The notes below the pieces were generated by a model, which had not been told where the DNA came from, did no database searches, and saw only the letters and a program-made list of their open reading frames with translations. A stretch of DNA of 64,000 nucleotides from a virus: IMG/VR virus record IMGVR_UViG_3300008448_000063, positions 1 to 64,000 of that record; one strand, given 5' to 3'. The position numbers and the translations under genes were made by a program. This document shows, piece after piece, positions 1-8,954 of this stretch (the first letter of the stretch is position 1; the number at the start of each line of letters is the position of its first letter).

Positions 1-38
1 GTTCTTGCTTCTGTTAAAAAATCTAAGAATCTTTTCAT
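1..38 (-). CDS. 5' end of an unknown protein with a capsid-targeting-like leader (partial)
   Basis: Only the first 12 codons lie in the window, starting at an ATG that overlaps the stop of the 74-aa gene upstream as ATGA. They read MKRFLDFLTEAR. The pattern M-K-x-F-x-x-F-L-x-E followed by a small residue resembles the N-terminal leader of T4 internal head proteins, and LTE fits the (L/I)xE cleavage rule known for the T4 prohead protease. The function of the body of the protein cannot be seen. Translation is probably coupled to the upstream gene. The gene call rests on frame continuity to the window edge, the overlap and the leader. Confidence 0.5.
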   Translation of the reverse strand, partial: MKRFLDFLTEAR

Positions 39-259
39 TTATTAATTTCTGAATATATCAAATTCTGATTATCCTGTATATATCTTAGACCAAGATGTTT
101 CAATTGTAAGTATTTATCTTTCTTTTCTTTTGGATCATTATTTTGATCTACAAAATGAATATAGAATTTGGAAAAATTTTCTATGGTCCTTTTCTTTAAT
201 TGTTTGATTCTTATGTGATTTTTGTAAATGACTATAAGTTCCTTAAAAAAATCTTCCAT
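35..259 (-). CDS. Hypothetical protein, 74 aa
   Basis: A 74-residue, Lys/Ile-rich protein that I do not recognise. Its ATG overlaps the stop of the methyltransferase gene by one base, and its stop overlaps the next ATG, so it sits inside a translationally coupled string. The N-terminal half (residues 3-30) is rich in hydrophobic and basic residues and probably helical; there is no signal peptide or clear motif. The packing supports a real gene, but no function can be assigned. Confidence 0.55.
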   Translation of the reverse strand: MEDFFKELIVIYKNHIRIKQLKKRTIENFSKFYIHFVDQNNDPKEKKDKYLQLKHLGLRYIQDNQNLIYSEINK

Positions 260-1026
260 CAGGAAAGTAGGGTAAAGATATCTCTTTCTGTATTTACCTC
301 AACACCACACTCTTCTGTAAATTTTTCAAGATCTCTTCTAGATGGATTGCTAATTCTTTCTCTTGCCATAGCATGATAATCATCAGACAAATCAAATCCA
401 ATGTAGTTATGACCAAGAAGTGTAGCAGCAAGACCAGTTGTACCTGAACCACTGTAAGGATCAAGAACAACACCAGGAGATTCCATCACTGCTTGAATGC
501 ATCTCAGAGGAAGAACAATAGGAAATGGTGCAGGGTGAGGATTCTTCATCTCAGGACCAAACTTCCAAACTGATCCATAGTTTACAGATCTCCTAGGAAG
601 TTTGGGACGCTTTGCACCCTTACACAACCAATAGATTCTCTCATCAATTTGAGTGAACCTATATCCAGAAATCTCAGGACCACTTCCCCTATTCCAGATA
701 ATTTCTTCCCTGATGTGCCATTTAGTTTTGGGCAACCATTGCCAAGGGGATGTAGCATTTCCTTGAAGATACCTTACCTTATGATTGTAAAATAAAGATC
801 CACCTTCTTTGGTTTTGTCAAAGAGAACATTCAGCAATTCAATCTGTTGCTCTTGATAAACATCTTCTGGAAGAGAATCATCAAACTTGTCATATTCAAT
901 TTTACGAAACAAACCACCACCAATCTTTTGTTTGTTATATGGTGGTGAAGTTACAGTACAATCAATAGAGTTGTCATCAAGTTGCTTTGCCAACTCAAGG
1001 CAATCTCCAGTTCTCAGGTCAATCAT
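259..1026 (-). CDS. DNA methyltransferase, beta class (N4-cytosine or N6-adenine)
   Basis: This protein should transfer a methyl group from S-adenosylmethionine to an exocyclic amino group in DNA. The catalytic motif TSPPYN lies near residues 27-32, and the SAM-binding motif DPYSGSGTTGLAA lies near residue 190. Catalytic motif before SAM motif is the order of beta-class amino-methyltransferases. TSPPY is common among N4-cytosine enzymes, but N6-adenine cannot be excluded. At 255 aa the length suits a solitary phage enzyme, and no restriction endonuclease is seen beside it. It may protect phage DNA from host restriction or mark it; that role is inferred. It follows the unknown 425-aa gene after 31 nt. 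Confidence 0.85.
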   Translation of the reverse strand: MIDLRTGDCLELAKQLDDNSIDCTVTSPPYNKQKIGGGLFRKIEYDKFDDSLPEDVYQEQQIELLNVLFDKTKEGGSLFYNHKVRYLQGNATSPWQWLPKTKWHIREEIIWNRGSGPEISGYRFTQIDERIYWLCKGAKRPKLPRRSVNYGSVWKFGPEMKNPHPAPFPIVLPLRCIQAVMESPGVVLDPYSGSGTTGLAATLLGHNYIGFDLSDDYHAMARERISNPSRRDLEKFTEECGVEVNTERDIFTLLS

Positions 1027-1057
1027 AGGGTCTCCAGTATTTTACCAGTATAGCACA

Positions 1058-2335
1058 TCACTGGACTTTGATAAAGGGTCCAGACAGGTCTGCTTGACTA
1101 ATGTTCATTTTTGATGATAGGAAATACGCATGAGTGATAAGTTCTGCTAATTTGCCTTGCTTCTTTGCTTCAATAAACATTTTAATATATCTAAGAATTC
1201 TAAGTTTACTTCTCAATTTAACTGCAAAGTTTTTTCCTGAAGGATTAGGTGATTGTTCATCTAATAAAAATGCTTTCTGGATAAACTCTTCTGGTGTGCA
1301 AGGTTTGCCCATGTATGAAATTTTACCAAACCCCTTAGAAATTGTTCTATCAGAAACTATGTTAGCAAAATAAGTTTGCCAATACTTCATATGAGTATCA
1401 GTAAATTTTCCACTCAAAGGAATGTTGTGGTTGATTTCTTCTCCAGTATACTTTTTAACCAGTTCTGCCATTTTAGGAGCAGGGATAGCTCCATTTCTAG
1501 CAGTTGCATTTACATACTTACCTTTGTTGTTAGCAACTCTATCTCTAGGTTCAGTTGCATGAGCAGCAGTACTAGAAACTTTACTCTCCCAATAATATCT
1601 TTTAATATATTTTCCTGCCTTAAATTGAGCCTCAAATGTTAAGGAGTTTCCAGCAAAATCATTGTCTCCTCCCCTTTTAGTAATTTCCATATAGGTAAAC
1701 ATATCACCTATAATTTCACCTTCATGAACCTGAATCCCATCAGGTCCAACATCTAAATTAGTTTCATATACATGAGATTCAGGTTCTGCTTTGGTAGGTT
1801 TCTTAAGAGAAATACCAAGAAGAGTTTTACTTGATAAAAGTTGACTCAAATAAGCATTAACAGTCCCTACAAAAATTTCAGGTGCTGTTGTTCCATCAGA
1901 AAACTCTCCCTTAAGAAGATCAATCATATCTTTAACTTTTTTTTCTTCTGATGCTTTAATCATGTAAACATCAGTGGTGTTCCAACTATCTTTTTTTCCA
2001 GTAAACAATTGCTGTTGTGGTCTGTTAAAACTAGACCAAATGTAGTCATAAATGTCTGTTGTTTTTGTGGATGGTAATGTTTTAGTTGATCCACCATACC
2101 TAGCATATTTCCAAGAAGTATCTTTACTTCCTTCTGAGTGGCCAAGATATTTAATTAATGCTTTTGCTTGTTTCAACAAACCAAGATACCACTCAGAATC
2201 CATATTTGGAAACTCAGTTTTTAAATCATCATAGAGATTTAAATCTTGGTTTGGAGTTAGATCTGCACCTTTCTCTATTGCATGATAGAAGACAACAATA
2301 GATGCTGCTTCAAAGAGATCTGTTTCAGTTGCCAT
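1058..2335 (-). CDS. Unknown 425-aa protein, weak PD-(D/E)XK-like pattern
   Basis: I do not recognise this protein with confidence. It is soluble in character, with no membrane segment. Around residues 115-125 it has a W-N-x-x-D-x-Y pattern, and around residues 175-182 it has GISLKK. An acidic residue at the end of one strand followed by a G-(I/V)-S-x-K strand is the spacing seen in some nuclease-fold proteins, so a restriction-endonuclease-like core is possible, but this is weak evidence. It lies between the MazG-like gene and a DNA methyltransferase, downstream of the helicase, so a role in DNA metabolism is plausible. A virion protein is an alternative. Confidence 0.6.
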   Translation of the reverse strand: MATETDLFEAASIVVFYHAIEKGADLTPNQDLNLYDDLKTEFPNMDSEWYLGLLKQAKALIKYLGHSEGSKDTSWKYARYGGSTKTLPSTKTTDIYDYIWSSFNRPQQQLFTGKKDSWNTTDVYMIKASEEKKVKDMIDLLKGEFSDGTTAPEIFVGTVNAYLSQLLSSKTLLGISLKKPTKAEPESHVYETNLDVGPDGIQVHEGEIIGDMFTYMEITKRGGDNDFAGNSLTFEAQFKAGKYIKRYYWESKVSSTAAHATEPRDRVANNKGKYVNATARNGAIPAPKMAELVKKYTGEEINHNIPLSGKFTDTHMKYWQTYFANIVSDRTISKGFGKISYMGKPCTPEEFIQKAFLLDEQSPNPSGKNFAVKLRSKLRILRYIKMFIEAKKQGKLAELITHAYFLSSKMNISQADLSGPFIKVQ

Positions 2336-2352
2336 TTATCTTTAGTTTATTA

Positions 2353-2763
2353 TTATCTATCGTCTTCAGAACGATTTTCAGAATAGAACACATCAAAAGC
2401 ACCTTCAGGATAACGCTTCAAAAGTTTATCTACATTCCTAGAAATCACATAGTCAATAGGAACTTCAAGTGCAATACATGCTTGCATAACATACCACATC
2501 AGATCTCCAAGTTCAGTAATCAGGTGGTCTTTGTTATCTTCATTCCAAGATTTACCTTGGAAGATCATTTTCTTAACAATCTCAAGGAACTCACCACCTT
2601 CAGCATTAATACCAACACCAGCAGTTAGGAGTCTTTCAATATTAGCACCTTTGCGATCAAGTTCAACAATGCGATCTGAAAATGATACAAAGTCTTTAGA
2701 TGCATCAGAGGTTACTGCATCTACAAAATTTTGATACTTGTTAAAGTCTACTTTTTCAATCAT
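2353..2763 (-). CDS. mazG: MazG-like nucleotide pyrophosphohydrolase
   Basis: MazG-type enzymes hydrolyse nucleoside triphosphates to monophosphates and pyrophosphate. The sequence shows the paired acidic motifs: GGEFLEIVKK near residues 56-65 and ELGDLMWYV near residues 86-94, followed by a basic K-x-x-x-RYPEGAF segment near residues 114-123. The all-alpha, 136-aa size fits a single-domain phage MazG. The start overlaps the stop of gp41. MazG genes are frequent in marine cyanophages, where effects on host (p)ppGpp or on dNTP pools have been proposed; the substrate cannot be read from the sequence. Confidence 0.85.
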   Translation of the reverse strand: MIEKVDFNKYQNFVDAVTSDASKDFVSFSDRIVELDRKGANIERLLTAGVGINAEGGEFLEIVKKMIFQGKSWNEDNKDHLITELGDLMWYVMQACIALEVPIDYVISRNVDKLLKRYPEGAFDVFYSENRSEDDR

Positions 2764-4139
2764 TAGAATTTCAAACTTGCGAATTTACTTTGTTTTGGTT
2801 CATCATTATAAGTATACTCTTCTTCTTGTCCAGAGTCAAGAATATCATTCTGAGCACTCTGCTCACAATCATAGAGTCTCATTTTTGCCCTGTCAATTCC
2901 AACAACAAATCTCTTGTTGATGGTAGGGTCATTATATCTGTTCTTCAGTTGTTTCACCATAATCTGACCCAACTGTTCCAATTCTTCTGTGCTAATAAGG
3001 GCAAACATAAGGTCAGCAGTAGCAGGGAGACCAAAGGACTCACTAGTATCAGTAAGTTCAACATCAGAATTGCCATAACCACTCCTAGTGGTTTGAGTAG
3101 CAGAGACAATGGGAACATTGAATTCCACTGCCAGTCCACGTAATTCTTCTGCAATTGCCTTAACATACGAATAAGAATTGACAGAAAAATTTGACTTATA
3201 CCTAGAGGAAGCACAAATGTTGAGGTAATCAATAAAAATAATATCAGGTCTAAATGATTTCTTAAGAGATAGTTCATTTAAGAGTGCCTTGAAATGACCT
3301 GTATGTGCAGAAGCAGTTGGATATTCTTTGATGATCAAAGAACCTTGAGTCTTTTTACTGATATTATTTACTTTACTCTCAAACATCTTCTTAGGAAGTT
3401 CTTGAATGTCCTTGATGTTTACATTCAAAAGGTTGGCATCAATTCTTTCAGCAATCCTTTCCTCTGCCATTTCAAGTGTAATGTAGAGAACATTGCGCCC
3501 TTGCAAGAGGATGGAGCTAGCCATGTGGCACATGAATAGACTTTTGCCGACACCTGTACCAGCAAGAGCGATATTGAGAGTCTTATTAGGTATACCACCT
3601 TTTGTGATTTTGTTGAAGTAGTCAAGGTCGAATGGTATTTTGTCTTCTTTTCTGTGATAGGATTCATATCTGTCTAAGTAGTCCTGCAAATAATCATGAC
3701 CAATGTGGTCATCAAAACTGACTGCAAGTGCATCTTGCAAAATAGATGGAATGGAGTCTCTAGATTTTTTTTCATCTTGCCCATCAGCAATCTTAATGCT
3801 TTCCATAAGAGCAAGATAAATTGCTCTATCTCTACACCACTTTTCTGTAGTGTCTAGCAACCATTGTTGATCTGGTTTGGAATCATCTAAAGCACTTACA
3901 TAGTTACAAATTTCTTTGTAAGTTTCCTCTGTAATATCAGTTCTTTTTTCTGTTTCAATTAAAATAACTTCCTTTGTGGCAAGATTGTCATAGTTAAGAA
4001 TGAACTTACAAATCTCTTCAAAAATTACTTTTTCATGATAAACTTCAAAATATTCATTTCTAATAAATGGTAATACCTTTCTACAATAGTCATCATTGTA
4101 AACAAGGTTTCTGAGAATTGTAGTTTCAATCTTTTCCAT
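2763..4139 (-). CDS. 41: gp41 replicative DNA helicase (DnaB family)
   Basis: This is the hexameric 5'-3' helicase of the T4-type replisome, which unwinds the fork and works with a primase. The RecA-like core has Walker A AGTGVGKS near residues 194-201 and a Walker B strand IIFIDYLNI near residue 303, followed by a Q-T-T-R-S-G segment typical of DnaB helicases. The 458-aa length is close to T4 gp41 (475 aa). I place the start at the ATG at 4139 rather than the GTG one codon upstream, because the end of uvsX supplies GGAGGG just before TGATG, which couples the two genes. Confidence 0.95.
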   Translation of the reverse strand: MEKIETTILRNLVYNDDYCRKVLPFIRNEYFEVYHEKVIFEEICKFILNYDNLATKEVILIETEKRTDITEETYKEICNYVSALDDSKPDQQWLLDTTEKWCRDRAIYLALMESIKIADGQDEKKSRDSIPSILQDALAVSFDDHIGHDYLQDYLDRYESYHRKEDKIPFDLDYFNKITKGGIPNKTLNIALAGTGVGKSLFMCHMASSILLQGRNVLYITLEMAEERIAERIDANLLNVNIKDIQELPKKMFESKVNNISKKTQGSLIIKEYPTASAHTGHFKALLNELSLKKSFRPDIIFIDYLNICASSRYKSNFSVNSYSYVKAIAEELRGLAVEFNVPIVSATQTTRSGYGNSDVELTDTSESFGLPATADLMFALISTEELEQLGQIMVKQLKNRYNDPTINKRFVVGIDRAKMRLYDCEQSAQNDILDSGQEEEYTYNDEPKQSKFASLKF

Positions 4140-5143
4140 CACCCTCCATATAAGAATTCTTTGTTTGCTGCTTCATCAAGTGCTTGCATAATATCTTCAG
4201 TGAAATACTTCTCAGGATTCTCCATTATGGTTTTTCCATACTGAGAACCAAAGGGAGTCTCATATCTGGTTCCTACCTTCGAAAATATCTCATATTTCTC
4301 AGCCAAATCAAGAAGACCATAATACTTATCAAGACCACGATCATCATAATACAACCTCACTTCTACTGTTTTGTTTTCTTTACTAAGTCTGGATTTATGA
4401 GTTGTTGCCTTGATAATATTACCAATAACTTCTGTGCCATCCTTTTCCTTCTTCTTGGAAAGATAAATGATAGTAGATGCTGCATATTTCAATCCAGAAC
4501 CACCACTCATCTCTTTAGTAGGAACATAAGCACCAACAACATCATAGGTATGATTAGTGACAATCATAGGGATGTTTGCTTGCCCCAACTTCAAAGTTAA
4601 CATTCTGAACGCCCCTTTGACAAGTTGTGATTTAGTCATATCACGAACTTGCTTATCATTTAAGGCATCAGTAATCTCCTTCTCGGTGGAGAGCATCCCT
4701 AGAGAGTCTAGCACAAACATGCAAGGTTTGCGACTGTCTGCAGACTTTTTCATGTAAAGATCAACTGCTTTCAAAGCTTTTGATCTAAACTCTTCAATAG
4801 TAACTACATTAACAACAACAAGTCTATTTGTATCTACACCACGACTTTCTAGAAGAGACTTGGTGATAGCAGCCTCAGTATCAAAGTAGAGGCAATAACC
4901 ATCGGGGTTAGTATCAAGAAAATTCTTAACCACAGCGAGAGAGAAGAAAGTCTTTCCAGTACTAGACTCTCCAGCAATAGCAGTAATCTTATTCCCAGAT
5001 ACACCACCAAATAGACTACCTGAAACCAGTGCATTAAAAATGTATGAACCTGTGTCAACATAGTTTTCTGTTTCCTCAATATCAGATGCTAATGAAGCAT
5101 ATTCTCCACCAACCTCTTTAATTATGTCTTGTAAAAAATCCAT
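4139..5143 (-). CDS. uvsX: UvsX recombinase (RecA family)
   Basis: UvsX forms filaments on single-stranded DNA and drives strand invasion, which primes recombination-dependent replication in T4-like phages. Walker [11 protein letters not shown] lies near residues 57-66 and the Walker B region FVLDSLG near residues 143-149. A VTNHTY segment near residue 197 is typical of the RecA core. It has 334 aa, slightly shorter than T4 UvsX. It is packed between gp43 and gp41, and its 3' end carries the ribosome-binding site of gp41. Its loader UvsY is also in this window (19006-19437). Confidence 0.95.
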   Translation of the reverse strand: MDFLQDIIKEVGGEYASLASDIEETENYVDTGSYIFNALVSGSLFGGVSGNKITAIAGESSTGKTFFSLAVVKNFLDTNPDGYCLYFDTEAAITKSLLESRGVDTNRLVVVNVVTIEEFRSKALKAVDLYMKKSADSRKPCMFVLDSLGMLSTEKEITDALNDKQVRDMTKSQLVKGAFRMLTLKLGQANIPMIVTNHTYDVVGAYVPTKEMSGGSGLKYAASTIIYLSKKKEKDGTEVIGNIIKATTHKSRLSKENKTVEVRLYYDDRGLDKYYGLLDLAEKYEIFSKVGTRYETPFGSQYGKTIMENPEKYFTEDIMQALDEAANKEFLYGG

Positions 5144-5145
5144 AG

Positions 5146-7641
5146 TTATGCAAAAAGTGATTCTAATGTGTTTGTTTTTTCAATGCCCCATCCAATACAT
5201 TGAAGAATAGTTTTCAATGGGTCAATAAAACTCTTTTCAAACTGAAGTTCATAGTCAACATATTTCACAAGATTTAATTCTTTTGGAAACTGTTGAATAA
5301 AGGATAGTACATTTTCCCTAATTGGATTAGCCTTTTTCAAATAACAAAATTTAATCTTTTCGCCATTATTAATAAAAGGATATTTATTATCCAAGTTGTG
5401 TTGCTTGATATAGTGATTATACAGCAAGCATCCTCTGATGTGAATGGGACATCCTTTCTCATAGATTGAACTATAAGACCTATACTTGTTAATGTTATTT
5501 GCTGTTCTGGGGAAGGAAATTTCCTCAGGAGGCAATGCATAGAAAGTCTTCCTAGACTTATCAATGTAATTGATCAAGTCATCCTCAGTTTTAGTCATGA
5601 TAAGTTTAAGAGCATCCTTAATCATTTGCCTACAAGGTGCAGGTGTAGATGACTTAACTGCCTCAATACCCATGATCTTTAGTTTAGGTTCAGAATACCT
5701 AACTCCTTCAGAATCCCATACATTCAAAATGTATCTCTTCTTAGCAGTCCAGATTCCACGATCAGCAATGTTTTCTCGCTTCATCTGCATCTTCTGAGCA
5801 TAAGCATTTACATAGTCAGCCAGTTCTTGGTAAGAACTTTCAATATAAGGCTCAAGTTCCATTTTACAGATCTTATCAAGGAACCCAACAACTTTCTCAT
5901 TAACCTTCTCTCTGCCTTTGTATACACTGTTGACCAAAGGACCCATATTAAGGTAAATAGAATCAGTATCCGAAGCAATAACATAATCAACATCATTGGT
6001 CTTAAGAATTTTGTTTAAGTAAGTGTTCATTTTATTTTCAATCCATCTGATAGATACCTGACCAGATAGAGTGACTGCTTCTGCATTTTCAATCCTAAAA
6101 TACCTAAAGTATTCATTACCTACAGCACCATAGGCAGAATTAAGTTGAATCTTTCTTGCTAATTGAATGTTGTTGCAACGAGCAATTTCCTTCTCCAATT
6201 CTTTGGTTGGTGTTTTCTCATACTCCTGCTTAGCAGCAAGCATCTTCTTTTTGTAGATTGTTCTTTCACTATAAATTTTATCCATTAGTTCAGGAAGAAA
6301 TCCTCTAACATCTTTCCTAAACATTGCACCATTGGCACAAACAGCATACTGTTTATAATTGTCAAAATCTACAGACTTATTAAGAATTTTGTCTACTGAT
6401 ATATTTGGATGCCTTTCTTCCAAAAGAGTTTCTGGAGAAATATTGTACATCATGATTAGGTGAGGATATAGAGAGTTCAAGTCAAAACTCACAACCCAAT
6501 CATACTTACCAGGAATTGGTTCCTTTACATATGCACCTGCATACTTAGAATCCTTTTTAGTATCTTTCTTAAAGGGAATAACAATGTCCTTAGACCTTAA
6601 GTAATTGTAGATGATGGAATCCCACATCCTTACCTGATAAAACACATCATTGAAATTGCACTTAGCATCATATGCCATAGTAATTGCAAGTTCAATAAGA
6701 CGCATTTTATCTTCAAGTCTATCTACAAGTTCTACGTCTTTGATGTTGTATTCTACAAACTTTTGCCAGTCCTTTGTATAAAACTCTTTAAAAGTATCAT
6801 ACTCAGAGTGATCCAACTTATTCTGCCCAAGTTCAACAAAGGCAATGTGATCAAGACGATAAGACTCCTGATTTGTATAAGTAAACTTCTTATACAATTC
6901 AAGATAGTCTAGAACTGTAGTACCTGCAATATCATACCTAGTATGAGGTCTACCATTTACAATGACTTGATTTTCAGTAACAATTCCCCAAGTAGAAAGT
7001 TGTTTAGCAACCTTCTCTCCAAGAACTTTAGATATTCTCCTATAAAGATAGGGAATATCATAATACTCACAATTCCATCCAGTGACTACTTCCGGACAAT
7101 TCTGTTCCCAATAAAACATGAATCTATCCAAAAGATCATACTCACTATTACAATGAATATAATTTACATTTGGATTAGTGTTAAGGAAAGGTTTAATTCC
7201 CCAGGTAATAATCTTTTTAGTAGAGTAATCCTGAATGGAAATTGTTAGCACTTCTTCTTGAACTGATTCAACATCTGGGAATCCCTTCTCAGATGCAACC
7301 TCAATGTCAATTGTAATTAATTTGATTTTAGAAATATCAAACTTAATTGATTCTTCTTTATAGTTTTCTGAAATATATTGATTGATATACCTAGTGTTTC
7401 CATAGAGTTGAAAGTTATCAATCTTTTGATACTTATCAATGAACTCTCTGGTTTCCCTAATAGTTCCTGGTTTAACTTCTTCTACGTATTTCCCTTCAAG
7501 AGTCTTAAATTTAGTTTTCTTATTGCTAGTTACATACAAAGTTGGGTAGAACATTTGTCTGTTTTTGAAATGTTCTCCATTATCAAACCCTCTAGAAAGT
7601 ATTTCATTTCCAACAAGAACTACATTGGTATAAAAATTCAT
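5146..7641 (-). CDS. 43: gp43 DNA polymerase (family B)
   Basis: This is the replicative polymerase with 3'-5' proofreading. The exonuclease motif TIDIEV is at residues 110-115 (D112, E114). The polymerase motif A, SLYPHLI, is near residue 390, and motif [10 protein letters not shown], is near residue 560. At 831 aa it is a little shorter than T4 gp43 (898 aa), and it is uninterrupted: no intron, intein or split is seen, although some T4-like phages split this gene. Its ATG overlaps the stop of the Sm-like gene upstream, and it is followed by uvsX after two bases. Confidence 0.97.
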   Translation of the reverse strand: MNFYTNVVLVGNEILSRGFDNGEHFKNRQMFYPTLYVTSNKKTKFKTLEGKYVEEVKPGTIRETREFIDKYQKIDNFQLYGNTRYINQYISENYKEESIKFDISKIKLITIDIEVASEKGFPDVESVQEEVLTISIQDYSTKKIITWGIKPFLNTNPNVNYIHCNSEYDLLDRFMFYWEQNCPEVVTGWNCEYYDIPYLYRRISKVLGEKVAKQLSTWGIVTENQVIVNGRPHTRYDIAGTTVLDYLELYKKFTYTNQESYRLDHIAFVELGQNKLDHSEYDTFKEFYTKDWQKFVEYNIKDVELVDRLEDKMRLIELAITMAYDAKCNFNDVFYQVRMWDSIIYNYLRSKDIVIPFKKDTKKDSKYAGAYVKEPIPGKYDWVVSFDLNSLYPHLIMMYNISPETLLEERHPNISVDKILNKSVDFDNYKQYAVCANGAMFRKDVRGFLPELMDKIYSERTIYKKKMLAAKQEYEKTPTKELEKEIARCNNIQLARKIQLNSAYGAVGNEYFRYFRIENAEAVTLSGQVSIRWIENKMNTYLNKILKTNDVDYVIASDTDSIYLNMGPLVNSVYKGREKVNEKVVGFLDKICKMELEPYIESSYQELADYVNAYAQKMQMKRENIADRGIWTAKKRYILNVWDSEGVRYSEPKLKIMGIEAVKSSTPAPCRQMIKDALKLIMTKTEDDLINYIDKSRKTFYALPPEEISFPRTANNINKYRSYSSIYEKGCPIHIRGCLLYNHYIKQHNLDNKYPFINNGEKIKFCYLKKANPIRENVLSFIQQFPKELNLVKYVDYELQFEKSFIDPLKTILQCIGWGIEKTNTLESLFA

Positions 7642-7904
7642 TTAATAGTTTTCAAATAAAGTTCAATTTGATCTGGTTTTGGATCTACAATAGTAAAGAT
7701 TGAATCTGAGTGAATCTTAAGTTCTCTCTGATCAGTAAATACTGGCCACTTTCTCATCTCATATGAAGTTGAGTTTGAAATAAGCATTTGAACTGGATTA
7801 ACCAATTTACAATCAGGTTCTCCCAAATCTGCTCCAGCAACTTCATGTACCTCAGTCATCAGAATGGAATCATTCTTCAGAATCAGAATTTTCAGGTTTT
7901 GCAT
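7638..7904 (-). CDS. Sm-like (LSm fold) candidate protein C, 88 aa
   Basis: This small protein resembles its upstream neighbour (7870-8151) and the product of 17164-17541. All three have an opening beta-strand with an I/L-K segment, then L-x-NP, a Y/W-rich middle, an I-x-x-x-x-V/I-x-T-(L/M/I)-V/T strand and a C-terminal helix ending in Y. This matches my memory of a crystallised Sm-like protein of putative cyanophage origin. Sm-fold proteins usually form rings that bind RNA; RNA binding here is inference. The gene overlaps gp43 by four bases, so it may be coupled to polymerase synthesis. It starts inside the 3' end of its paralogue. Confidence 0.7.
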   Translation of the reverse strand: MQNLKILILKNDSILMTEVHEVAGADLGEPDCKLVNPVQMLISNSTSYEMRKWPVFTDQRELKIHSDSIFTIVDPKPDQIELYLKTIK

Positions 7905-8151
7905 TTACACTCTCCAAATAAGATTTAGCAACTTCATCAATAGGATCAACCATAGTTACCACCCAATCAGAAGGAATTTTAATTGTTGTTTCTTTAGACA
8001 GGGGGATGTATGGATAAAATCCAATCTTGTCTCCATCAAGTCTAGTTACATATGGATTACTCAACTCATACCATTTTCCAAGAATATCTTCAGAAGTAAC
8101 ATCAGCAATGACATCTTCTAAAGATTTCAGGATTAAAAGTTTAACAGACAT
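7870..8151 (-). CDS. Sm-like (LSm fold) candidate protein B, 93 aa
   Basis: A 93-aa protein paralogous to the next gene downstream. Visible features are LLILKSLEDVIADV at residues 4-17, L-S-NP near residues 30-33, a proline- and tyrosine-rich loop near residues 44-51, and the strand WVVTMVDP near residues 63-70 followed by a helix. The strand order and lengths suit the five-stranded Sm barrel with a C-terminal rather than N-terminal helix. It overlaps the nucleotidyltransferase gene by 11 bases and its paralogue by 35 bases. Its role is unknown; RNA or oligonucleotide binding is inferred from the fold only. Confidence 0.7.
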   Translation of the reverse strand: MSVKLLILKSLEDVIADVTSEDILGKWYELSNPYVTRLDGDKIGFYPYIPLSKETTIKIPSDWVVTMVDPIDEVAKSYLESVNAKPENSDSEE

Positions 8152-8869
8152 AATTTTCCAAAGTAAGTGTTTTATCTTGAAGTTTTAAGATGTGATCAGC
8201 AAGTTTATCTATGTAACCTTTGTTTCTAAGTTCTTTAAAAACAAGATTCTCAAAGGAGAATTCTCCCCCCTTGTCTAAACCTGCATTTCTCATATCTCTG
8301 AGTTTAGATAGAAGATTTTTTAAAACATCTTCATCAGTTGCAGTGGCAACTGTTCTATCTATTTTCCTCATCATATCATGAACCTTGCTATTAAGCAAGT
8401 CAGTATCCAGTTCTCCAGTGAATTTGCCAGGAAGCATCACCCACTTTTTATATTTTATTGAGTAGACTCCTTGATTCTTTCTTCTCTTTTTACCAATGTC
8501 CTCTACATATGGTTCAATGTCATGTCCATAAATCTTAGCATTGTGTGTTAACTTCCAAAGTTGTTTCTTATCCTCATACATATCAGATGCCAAATCTGGA
8601 CACTCTGTTGCTTGCTTGAGGTCTACAACTATATGAAGATCTAAATCTGAGTACCTTGTGTAATTATATCCTGCATTCCCTCCCAGCAATAAAATATCTT
8701 GAACTGATGACTTTTTCAGTCCTACAAATTCAGTCCAGGCATCTGCTACTTTTTTTAAATGCTTTGATACTTCAGGTTTTAATTTATCATTGACCCAAAA
8801 TTTAGGATTAAGTTGTGTATTAACCTTAAAAGATATTGATTCCTCAAGGAATTGATTATATGTTTTCAT
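8141..8869 (-). CDS. Nucleotidyltransferase-like protein with capsid-targeting-like leader
   Basis: Residues 62-77 form the signature of the polymerase-beta nucleotidyltransferase superfamily: GGNAG, then T-R-x-SDLDL with the two metal-binding aspartates. These enzymes transfer a nucleotide to RNA, protein or small molecules; the substrate here is unknown. The N-terminus MKTYNQFLEES closely matches the leader of T4 internal protein III (MKTYQEF...), and LEE fits the T4 prohead protease rule (L/I)xE. It may therefore be packaged in the head and injected, which is inference. The length is 242 aa. An exact TATAAATA lies 15 nt before the start, fused to a terminator. Confidence 0.8.
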   Translation of the reverse strand: MKTYNQFLEESISFKVNTQLNPKFWVNDKLKPEVSKHLKKVADAWTEFVGLKKSSVQDILLLGGNAGYNYTRYSDLDLHIVVDLKQATECPDLASDMYEDKKQLWKLTHNAKIYGHDIEPYVEDIGKKRRKNQGVYSIKYKKWVMLPGKFTGELDTDLLNSKVHDMMRKIDRTVATATDEDVLKNLLSKLRDMRNAGLDKGGEFSFENLVFKELRNKGYIDKLADHILKLQDKTLTLENYVC

Positions 8870-8883
8870 TAACCCTTTTTAGA

Positions 8884-8891
8884 TATTTATA
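8884..8891 (-). promoter_or_regulatory. Late promoter (TATAAATA), nucleotidyltransferase
   Basis: An exact minus-strand TATAAATA, the T4-type late promoter read by gp55, lies 15 nt upstream of the nucleotidyltransferase start. It begins inside the U-tract of the preceding terminator. The predicted leader would be only a few bases long. Confidence 0.6.
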
Positions 8892-8930
8892 AAAAAGGGG
8901 GGGATGGATGGTCTTAGTCATCCTCCCCCT
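8890..8930 (-). terminator. Rho-independent terminator after hsp20
   Basis: On the minus strand a GC-rich stem (GGGGGAGGATG pairing with CATCCATCCCCC, around a loop of about 9 nt) is followed by six T residues. The G-rich stem stands out in AT-rich DNA. It lies 24 nt after the hsp20 stop, so it should end the hsp20 transcript. Its T-tract runs directly into TATAAATA. Confidence 0.85.
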
Positions 8931-8954
8931 TGCGCCGACGATATTCTTAATTAT

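Noticed and set aside
5146-7641. Possible intron, intein or split in gp43.
   Set aside because: All expected polymerase and exonuclease motifs lie in one continuous frame of normal length.
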